Shown piece after piece: positions 18,601 through 23,748 of a stretch of DNA of 37,045 nucleotides. The first letter of the stretch is position 1; every line of letters starts with the position of its first letter. The notes beneath the pieces were generated by a model that was not told the origin of the DNA, searched no databases, and saw only the letters and a list, made by a program, of their open reading frames with translations. The DNA is from Bacteroidales bacterium (GTDB lineage: Bacteria > Bacteroidota > Bacteroidia > Bacteroidales > UBA932). The translations under genes were made by a program, and so were the position numbers. The stretch spans positions 1 to 37,045 of the forward strand of contig JAFZIO010000021.1 of the NCBI GenBank assembly GCA_017554335.1. Direction: 5' to 3'.

Positions 18601-19266
18601 TCCCTGCAGCACGCCGCTGATGGGCTTGCCGGAACGGTTGACGAGGGTGGTGGTGACGTCGATGGCCGCCTCCTTGAGGGTCTCGACGTTCACCTCAGGC
18701 TTCACGAACACGTCCTGCACCTGCACGTCGGGAGTGGATATAAGCTCCACCTTGCGCAGTATGCCCATGGTCTCGTCCACGGGACGCGGGTTCCAGTCTA
18801 CGTAACCGTGGTTGAGCGACTTGGCGGGGGCCTTGTAGACGGTCACCTGCAGCTTGTTCTGCTTTTTCTTGCCCACGAGGGAGGTTACGTCGAATTCCCT
18901 TACGCAGAAGGGGCCTACGGTGGTGTCGGCGCTGGCGATCAGGGTGCCGTTGACCCTTATGTCGGCCGAATAGCCCAGGCTCTCGAACCTCAGGATGTGG
19001 TGCAGGCCCTTGGCGGCCTCGAAGGTGGTGGAGAACACCCACGGGCTGTCGAAGAGGCTCTTGTCTATGTTCTTGTAACGGTCGGCGTCGAGCACGTCGG
19101 GTCCGAACACGCCGGCTTCGTTGAGGGCCCCGGCAACGGTGCAGGGCACCACGACGTCGTAGGAGCGCTTGTCTCCCTGACGCTGCATTTTCCAGTTGTT
19201 AAGCTCTGTTGCGTTTGCGCTTACAGCGGCGCAGAGGACGCAGAGGAGGATAAAAAGTCTTTTCAT
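15673..19266 (-). CDS. Fusion of GH2 exo-beta-D-glucosaminidase-like enzyme with PhoA-type alkaline phosphatase
   Basis: A 1197-residue exported protein (signal 1-19) with two complete enzyme halves. Residues 20-860 are GH2: jelly-roll sugar-binding domain, Ig domain, TIM barrel and C-terminal Ig domains. The acid/base motif reads WLTGSD (D429), not the usual NE, and the nucleophile motif reads FNTETG (E498). GSD in place of NE is the mark of the exo-beta-glucosaminidase (CsxA-like) branch. Residues about 870-1197 are alkaline phosphatase: metal ligand D881 (GDGMG), nucleophile S922 (TDSCAGGTA), E1088 and D1093 (VEGSQIDDYGH), H1097, D1135-H1136 (TADH) and H1162 (KGHNG). Every key residue of both halves is present. 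The reading frame is continuous, with a short QPKGKKVK linker near 866-873. It lies between the ROK kinase (9-base gap) and GH20. It would release terminal GlcN and phosphate in the periplasm. Confidence 0.93.
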   Translation of the reverse strand: MKRLFILLCVLCAAVSANATELNNWKMQRQGDKRSYDVVVPCTVAGALNEAGVFGPDVLDADRYKNIDKSLFDSPWVFSTTFEAAKGLHHILRFESLGYSADIRVNGTLIASADTTVGPFCVREFDVTSLVGKKKQNKLQVTVYKAPAKSLNHGYVDWNPRPVDETMGILRKVELISTPDVQVQDVFVKPEVNVETLKEAAIDVTTTLVNRSGKPISGVLQGAYEGGGFREEVSLAAGESKEVKIHHQVRHPRIWWSRDVGRPELYNLQVSFIPGSSDKVSHSRKVRFGLRDIKGIVDKSGHRLFILNGREMLIKSAGWTDDIFMQDTPGSIRTQVEFVCDMNLNSIRFENIWGKDDTVYDLCDELGLLAMAGFSCQWEWENYCGYKEKKGVGCIHEPETEALAIRYFHDQIVRLRNHPSVICWLTGSDRVPNDRLEAEYMKIYDKLEYRPYVCSASGMSSKYGGPSGMKMEGPYEYVGPDYWYIDTKRGGAFGFNTETGIGTNIPQLESMRRMVGEDHLWPLDQMWDYHCTTSSSHMNNTAFIMNAVTGEYGAPTGIEDFMRKAHAIDYDGTRGMYEAFRCNVPKATGIVQWMLNSAWPSLYWQLYDWYLVPTAAYYGTKKACNPVQLVYNFKDRCVYTVDETVSGFEGTAVMDVYDAQGKLVRHEQKLAKFRRRSPRKVFEDIQGPCFISLKAFDEDGQPVADNFYCIPAEYNSYVWKKADWWGLPIEKFADLSFVSALPATSVKMHAAKTDKGFKVQLVNESETIAYQNILKAKTTDGELVPGVMWSDNFFTLCPGESRIVTCRVPKACGPVSVSLEGWNASAAIVSSPDSLRRDRSAFATYNFSRDDVYSKDETYDVVSVSQPKGKKVKNVIFMIGDGMGFEQVSCGWVVNGGKLNMEQMPYFGTSRTHAYDALVTDSCAGGTALAIGEKTRYHYIGLDKDGNPAESVLKTAQKKGKKTGVAVVCRINDATPEDFCGHSPTVRDEEGLAAQYIDSGVDFIAGGGLQFWTSRSDGRNLVEEMQAKGYTFVDKLEDVRGAKGDKFLGLFGPLDLPPCTERGPVLQECTMKAIEMLDNPKGFFLMVEGSQIDDYGHRNKIGPVVEELFDFDRTIGEVLKWAEKDGQTLVVVTADHACGGLTLLKGDLEKHLVQVNFSTKGHNGILVPVYAYGPHAEEFAGIHENAEIGQIVRKYIK

Positions 19267-19275
19267 GAGTTTGGC

Positions 19276-20097
19276 TTATAAGAGTGAAGCTCCGAGGAGG
19301 GCGACATCCTCCTGGGGCATGGCTTTGATTACCAGTCTATCCAGCGCATGACCATAGGGATAGCGCTTGCGGAGGGCGCGCCACATGGCCTTTTCGAAAT
19401 ACGGGTACGTGTTTGCGATTCCTCCGCCGAACACTATGCAGCCGGGATCGTAGGAATACATAACCAGAGAGAGAAGCTCCCCGAGATGCCTTCCGAACTC
19501 GTCGAAGAAAGCTATTGCGTCATGGTCGCCGTTGTCTGCGGCCTTGCATGCCTCGCGGGGGTTCCAGCCGCGGCTCCCGAAGAACTGCTTGGAGCAGAAC
19601 GATTCGAAGTCCTTGCCGTTGTAGGGCACGCTGCCTATCTCTCCAGCGCCGCAGTTGTCGCCGCACATCAGCTTGCCGCCGGCCACGATACCCACTCCCG
19701 TTCCTGTGCCCAGGGTGACTCCGACCACGACCTGATACTCTTCTTCGAGCCTTGCGGCCGCTCCGAGGGCGTAGCAGTTGGCGTCGTTGTTTACGTTGAC
19801 GGTGATGCCGAAGCGCTTCTCCAGCATGTCCTTCAGGGGGACTTTAGTCCACGATTTGATGTTTGTGGCGTTGTAGACTATGCCTTTTGCTACGTCAACA
19901 AGGGTGGGCACGCCAATGCCTATGCTGTCAACCTTAGGTGTGATTATCTCCTCAATCTGCTCGATGAGGTAGTCAATGGTTTCCTGAAGGCTTGCGTCTT
20001 TCTGGAAAGATGGCACTCGGTTTAACTTGACAATCTCAGTTCCCTCCACAAGGCCGAGACTGATAGTGGTGCCGCCGATGTCGATTCCTAGTAACAT
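19276..20097 (-). CDS. ROK-family sugar kinase (GlcNAc- or glucokinase-like)
   Basis: A 273-residue cytoplasmic kinase, expected to phosphorylate the hexose or amino sugar released by the operon enzymes. It has the phosphate-binding GIDIGGTTISLG motif (4-15), the catalytic Asp in NNDANCYALG (D105), the GTLGTGTGVGIV loop (about 127-138) and the ROK glutamate in GAGEIG (E153). The usual CxCGxxGCxE zinc motif is absent: after GAGEIGSVPYNG the sequence runs GKDFESFC, a variant seen in some ROK subfamilies. Length is slightly below the usual 290-320. It is the first gene of the minus-strand locus and lies just behind the putative operator. Substrate is inferred from context: GlcNAc or GlcN is most likely, glucose possible. 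Confidence 0.9.
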   Translation of the reverse strand: MLLGIDIGGTTISLGLVEGTEIVKLNRVPSFQKDASLQETIDYLIEQIEEIITPKVDSIGIGVPTLVDVAKGIVYNATNIKSWTKVPLKDMLEKRFGITVNVNNDANCYALGAAARLEEEYQVVVGVTLGTGTGVGIVAGGKLMCGDNCGAGEIGSVPYNGKDFESFCSKQFFGSRGWNPREACKAADNGDHDAIAFFDEFGRHLGELLSLVMYSYDPGCIVFGGGIANTYPYFEKAMWRALRKRYPYGHALDRLVIKAMPQEDVALLGASLL

Positions 20098-20121
20098 GCT
20101 GAAAACTGGTTAAAATGGTTA

Positions 20122-20150
20122 GTACTACAAATGTAGTACATAGCATGTAC
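20122..20150 (-). promoter_or_regulatory. Putative promoter and operator of the utilisation locus: two overlapping palindromes on a -7 box
   Basis: In the 75-base gap between the regulator and the ROK kinase gene, GTACTAC (20122-20128) and GTAGTAC (20133-20139) form a perfect 7-bp inverted repeat with a 4-base centre. GTACAT (20136-20141) and ATGTAC (20145-20150) form a second one with a 3-base centre. On the minus strand TACATTTG (20135-20128) fits the Bacteroidetes -7 box TAnnTTTG, about 30 bases before the kinase ATG. No clean -33 TTTG is seen at the expected spacing, which would suit a promoter that needs an activator. Binding by the neighbouring XylR-type protein is inferred. Confidence 0.5.
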
Positions 20151-20172
20151 AGGAGGTGCGAAATTTGCGTAA

Positions 20173-21339
20173 TTATGCTCCCAATTTCCGCAATTCTCGC
20201 GATCTGAATTCAGACGGGGTACAGCCCTTTATGGCCTGGAAACGCCTGGAGATGCTCTTTGTGTCAGGTTCATCCAGCCTTGCGGCTATATTCGCAATGG
20301 AGTCTTTACTGGACAGCAGAAGCTCTGCGAAGCGGTTCATGCGCATTTCGCTGATGTATTTGTAGATGGTCGTGCCGGTCACCTTCAGGAAACGCTGTTC
20401 CAGGAGCCTTCGGGAAAGCGGAACCTGCTGCAGAACGTCGTCCACGAGGATTTTCCTGTCTATATTCGCGCTTATGAACTGCAGCGCGGTAAGGATGGCG
20501 GTGTCCTTGGTTGCGAACACGTTGGAAGACATGCGGCTGACTATGTTCTTGGGTTTGAGCACCACGTCTTCGCCGACGAAATCATGCTCGCGCACCATAC
20601 GCTCGGCCAGCTTTGCCGCCTCATATCCGCCGCGCTCGATGTCTATGTTGACGGAAGACAGGGCGGGGCTGGACAGGTTGCAGAGTATCTCGTCGTTGTC
20701 TACGCCCATGATTGCCACTTCCGACGGAATCTTGAGGCCGCAGGAAGTGCATGCCTGCAGCAGTATACTGCCCTGGTTGTCGTCGCAGGCCATAATCGCT
20801 ATGGGCTTTGGCAGACCCTTAAGCCATTCTGAGAGCATGGGCAGGTTGTATGCCCACAGACTGTCTATCTGCTGCAAGTTGTAGTGGAACATGTTGTCCC
20901 CGTAGCCCGCCATCTCTATGCGTTTTTGGAAGCCCTTCATACGCTCGTCGGACCAGCATACGTTGTTGTAACCGAAATACGCGAAATTCTGGAATCCGCG
21001 GGACAGGAAACGCCGCGCCACCATGCCTCCGGTGAGGTCGTAGTCCGCCGTTATGTTGGGTATGCCTTCGAATTTGACGATGTAGTCCTGGGCCATGGCT
21101 ACTATGCCCTCTTTCTTGAAGAGGCTGATGTCGTCGTTAGGCTCGAACTGTCCTATCACCACGTCAGCCTTCCAATGCCTGGCCCATGCAACCACGCCCT
21201 TTATTCCCACCTGCTTTTTGTATGCCGGAGGCATGCGGCAGACGACCCATGGTTCCGTTTCTTCGGCGTACTGCAGCACGCCCCGGAGCAGCCTGTATGC
21301 GAACTGTTCAGTAAAGTCGGTAATAAAGACCAAGCGCAT
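20173..21339 (-). CDS. XylR-type AraC-family transcriptional regulator with LacI-like sugar-sensor domain
   Basis: A 388-residue DNA-binding protein. Residues 1 to about 270 are a periplasmic-binding-protein-like sensor (FITDFTEQFAYRLLRGVLQYAEE, IMACDDNQGSILLQACTSCG, IMGVDNDEILCNLSSPALSSV), as in E. coli XylR. About 285-388 are the AraC double helix-turn-helix (LVDDVLQQVPLSRRLLEQRF, then IANIAARLDEPDTKSISRRFQAIKG and TPSEFRSREL). No transmembrane segment is present, so it senses a cytoplasmic ligand, probably the sugar entering this pathway. It begins only 3 bases after the histidine phosphatase stop, so the two are probably on one transcript. It is the only regulator in view beside the locus; no hybrid two-component system or ECF sigma gene is present. 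Confidence 0.93.
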   Translation of the reverse strand: MRLVFITDFTEQFAYRLLRGVLQYAEETEPWVVCRMPPAYKKQVGIKGVVAWARHWKADVVIGQFEPNDDISLFKKEGIVAMAQDYIVKFEGIPNITADYDLTGGMVARRFLSRGFQNFAYFGYNNVCWSDERMKGFQKRIEMAGYGDNMFHYNLQQIDSLWAYNLPMLSEWLKGLPKPIAIMACDDNQGSILLQACTSCGLKIPSEVAIMGVDNDEILCNLSSPALSSVNIDIERGGYEAAKLAERMVREHDFVGEDVVLKPKNIVSRMSSNVFATKDTAILTALQFISANIDRKILVDDVLQQVPLSRRLLEQRFLKVTGTTIYKYISEMRMNRFAELLLSSKDSIANIAARLDEPDTKSISRRFQAIKGCTPSEFRSRELRKLGA

Positions 21340-21342
21340 GAT

Positions 21343-22617
21343 TTACAGATATTTAACGTCGTTTCGAAGTATAGATTCCCTAACATCTTCCCAACGGTAG
21401 TAGGGCCCTCCCTCGAGGGTGATAAGGGAGGCTTCCTGCTCGTTGAGGTAGAATTTCACCAGCACGTCGCCTTTGCGGCCGCGGTACAGGACCATCTGGA
21501 GGTTGCAGGCGAAGGGGGTGCGGAGCACTGCGGGCCAGTCCCGGCAACTGCGGGTGTCGAGCCTTTCGGCTACCCCTTTGACGCCTATGCGTGAGGAGAT
21601 GGCAAGCAGCTGATATTCATGGCCGTAGCGCAGGTCGGCGGCACAGTCGCCGGTGGCTATTGCGGCGTCGGCTTTGGAGATAATGTCGTCTACCAGAAGC
21701 TGCACCGGTTCCATACGTTTGTCGCCGTATTCGCGGGAGTTGCACTGGCGCAGATAGAGGTTCATGCCTATGCGCTGCGAGTACCAGTAGAGGTCGTCTT
21801 CGGTAAAGATGCGCAGCAGCGTGTCGTCCAGGTCGAAGGCTCCGCTTACCATGGCTATGTCGAAGGTGTCCTGCATCAGTGCAACCGGATCTCCTATGTT
21901 CTGCCTGGCCCTTGAAGGGTCCTTGTAGATGCGGGCCATGAAAGCGGCCGTATCAGGGACGTGGGCCTTCTTATGCTCTTCCAGGCTCGCCAGAACCATC
22001 TGCTTTATGTCCTTTGTGTCTTCCGTGCTGCAGATCAGCATTATTTTTTCGCCGGAATCCCAGGTCATTTCCAGCCTGGGGTCGAGGGCGCGCAATTCCG
22101 AGGTTGCGGCGGCCATACTTACAAGGCATCTTGGCGCTACGCTGGACAAAGCACGCACTTTGCGGCTGCCTTTCCGGAATACCTGGGGGAACTTTTTGTA
22201 CATGCGCGCCGCTATCTGTCGGTGCTCTATTGCGCCCCTTGGAGTGAGGCGTCCGTTCATGCCGTCGTGCAGTTGTGCAAGCAGGATTACCCTTTGCCTG
22301 GCGGCTTCTCCTTCAGGGGTGAGGTTGCCGTCTTCCGCCGGTTTGTTCCAGCGTTCAAGCAGGCTGGCGTAGTTGTCGCGGGTCCATTCGCTGCGGGATC
22401 CGTGGCGGCCGTAGTGGCTGATATAGAATGGCTTATAGCCTGCGGGAACCGGAGTCTCGGGGCCTTTGTGATACTCGTATGGGGCTGTGTTTACTCCTGC
22501 GCGGTGAAGGTTTTCGTGGATGAGCGCGACTATCTCCGGGTTTTTACTGTCCTGGGCGTTGACGTTTAACGCTCCGCACAGGAGAAACAAGAGGGATATT
22601 GCGAAGCAGTTCCTCAT
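21343..22617 (-). CDS. Histidine-type acid phosphatase (phytase/MINPP-like), exported
   Basis: About 424 residues from the ATG at 22617, which begins a signal peptide ending near NVNAQ; an alternative ATG at 22629 adds four residues. The phosphate-binding RHGSR motif is at 71-75 (H72 is the expected phosphohistidine). The proton-donor motif is GHE at 332-334, in the ADLRYGHEYQLLAI context typical of clade-2 histidine phosphatases, the group with phytases, glucose-1-phosphatase and MINPP. The product is probably periplasmic or lumenal, releasing phosphate from a sugar phosphate or inositol phosphate; the true substrate is unknown. It sits with the regulator of the glycan locus, next to an operon that carries a second phosphatase domain. 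A FDLDDTLL string at 261-268 resembles a HAD motif by chance. Confidence 0.88.
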   Translation of the reverse strand: MRNCFAISLLFLLCGALNVNAQDSKNPEIVALIHENLHRAGVNTAPYEYHKGPETPVPAGYKPFYISHYGRHGSRSEWTRDNYASLLERWNKPAEDGNLTPEGEAARQRVILLAQLHDGMNGRLTPRGAIEHRQIAARMYKKFPQVFRKGSRKVRALSSVAPRCLVSMAAATSELRALDPRLEMTWDSGEKIMLICSTEDTKDIKQMVLASLEEHKKAHVPDTAAFMARIYKDPSRARQNIGDPVALMQDTFDIAMVSGAFDLDDTLLRIFTEDDLYWYSQRIGMNLYLRQCNSREYGDKRMEPVQLLVDDIISKADAAIATGDCAADLRYGHEYQLLAISSRIGVKGVAERLDTRSCRDWPAVLRTPFACNLQMVLYRGRKGDVLVKFYLNEQEASLITLEGGPYYRWEDVRESILRNDVKYL

Positions 22618-22643
22618 AGGCCATTGCATTTTAGTGTCAATGG

Positions 22644-22678
22644 CAAATATAAAAAAATCCTATGAGAAATTACGCAAA
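22644..22678 (-). promoter_or_regulatory. Putative promoter of the phosphatase-regulator transcript
   Basis: On the minus strand TATATTTG (22651-22644) fits TAnnTTTG, with TTTG at 22678-22675 as a possible -33 box. The 23-base spacing is longer than the usual 19-21, so the -33 assignment is weak. Transcription from here would begin close to the ATG at 22629 and supports the downstream start at 22617. Confidence 0.4.
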
Positions 22679-22695
22679 TTGTGGTTTTTTCTGCG

Positions 22696-23400
22696 TTATT
22701 TGCGCAGGATTAGCCTGGCACCTCCGATGGCGAGCAGGGTCTGGGCGACCAAATAGGTGCTCATTACCACGAAGCCGCTCATGAAGGGGCTGAGTTCGCC
22801 GAAGTTGCGCACTGCAATAAGGGCGTCGGAGAAGGTGAAGAGCAAGGCTCCGCACAGTATGATGCACCATGTTGCACGTCCTCCCACGCTTACTTTACCG
22901 GGCCTGAGTACTCCGGCCAGTCCGCTGAAAATCAGCATTGTAAGCACGAACCCGTAAATTCCCATGGGATAGAGCAGGGCGCCGTTTACGCCTATTCCAA
23001 GGATGAGGCCTGCAGTAGCCGCAATCATACATACAAGCGCTGCAATCCACTGGATGGGCTTCAAGCCCTTCCATGAAATCCCACCGAAAAGGCTGATGTA
23101 GCAGATGTGACCCAGCAGGAACAGGCCTATGCCGCCGGCAAAGAAAGCAAAGCCCTTGCCTATGAGCATGGTGTCGCCGGCGTAGCCGAAAAGCTGTCCT
23201 GCAACCAGCAGGGCAATCATTTTGCCCGATTTGGCTTTTGCTTCCAGCAAGTACAGCAAAGTAGTGACGCACAGCAGGGGCAGCAGGGCCGGTTTGACAA
23301 CTTGTTCTATTGAGCCTTCGGTAAGGCAGCCGTAAAGATTAAGAATACATGTAACGGCATAAAAGGCCGCGGGTATCAGCCATAGTTTCAGTGTCTTCAT
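22696..23400 (-). CDS. YhhN/TMEM86-family membrane protein (lysoplasmalogenase-like)
   Basis: A 234-residue, highly hydrophobic protein with about eight predicted membrane segments. The start at 23400 (MKTLKLW) is chosen because the longer frame to 23439 would run through the likely promoter. Family features are the GDTMLIGKG motif after the third membrane segment and LFTFSDALIAVRNF near the end, matching the conserved Asp-containing motifs of YhhN proteins. Characterised members hydrolyse the vinyl-ether bond of lysoplasmalogens; whether this one does is unknown. It lies 78 bases upstream of the phosphatase gene, with a promoter-like box between them, so it may be its own unit. No link to the glycan locus is evident. 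Confidence 0.85.
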   Translation of the reverse strand: MKTLKLWLIPAAFYAVTCILNLYGCLTEGSIEQVVKPALLPLLCVTTLLYLLEAKAKSGKMIALLVAGQLFGYAGDTMLIGKGFAFFAGGIGLFLLGHICYISLFGGISWKGLKPIQWIAALVCMIAATAGLILGIGVNGALLYPMGIYGFVLTMLIFSGLAGVLRPGKVSVGGRATWCIILCGALLFTFSDALIAVRNFGELSPFMSGFVVMSTYLVAQTLLAIGGARLILRK

Positions 23401-23404
23401 AATG

Positions 23405-23434
23405 CAAAAATATAAAAAAATAACACTACATTTG
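23405..23434. promoter_or_regulatory. Divergent -7 boxes between the YhhN gene and the mutL cluster
   Basis: The 41-base gap between two divergent starts holds TATTTTTG on the minus strand (23412-23405) and TACATTTG on the plus strand (23427-23434), both fitting TAnnTTTG. Each lies only 4-7 bases from its start codon, so both transcripts would be leaderless or nearly so. No matching -33 TTTG is seen on either side. Confidence 0.4.
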
Positions 23435-23441
23435 TACACTT

Positions 23442-23744
23442 ATGGGACTTTTTAATTTTTTCGGCGAGAGCGAGCATCGCGTCTTCAACTATAAGCCAAT
23501 CTATTACGATCCGGAAGAGGAGAAGCGCAAGCAAATGTTCGGAGCGGTGGACGGAACTATCGACAAGGAGAAGGCAAAGGGTACTTACGTGCCCGGTTCC
23601 TACATCAAAGGCTCCTTGCGCGACGGTGCTTACCGCCGTACCCGCAGCCACATGGGCAAGGTTCAGACTATCATAGGCATTGTAACTTTGCTGCTGATAG
23701 TTGCCGTGCTCTGGTTCATCGCCAAGTTCTACCAGATGTTGTAA
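23442..23744 (+). CDS. Small single-pass membrane protein of unknown function
   Basis: A 100-residue protein I do not recognise. Residues 1-75 are polar and charged, with a Tyr-rich stretch (FNYKPIYYDPEEEKRK) and basic residues just before the membrane (RRTRSHMGK). One transmembrane helix covers about 76-95 (IIGIVTLLLIVAVLWFI). With no signal peptide and positive residues before the helix, the N-terminal part is probably cytoplasmic. It ends 4 bases before mutL and so probably shares its transcript. The real reading frame is supported by this spacing, by the -7 box upstream and by ordinary codon use. No function is proposed. Confidence 0.8.
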   Translation: MGLFNFFGESEHRVFNYKPIYYDPEEEKRKQMFGAVDGTIDKEKAKGTYVPGSYIKGSLRDGAYRRTRSHMGKVQTIIGIVTLLLIVAVLWFIAKFYQML

Positions 23745-23748
23745 TCGG

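Noticed and set aside
21813-21836. FDLDDTLL in the histidine phosphatase as a HAD-family active site
   Set aside because: It lies in the middle of the protein with no other HAD motif, while RHGSR and GHE mark a histidine phosphatase.
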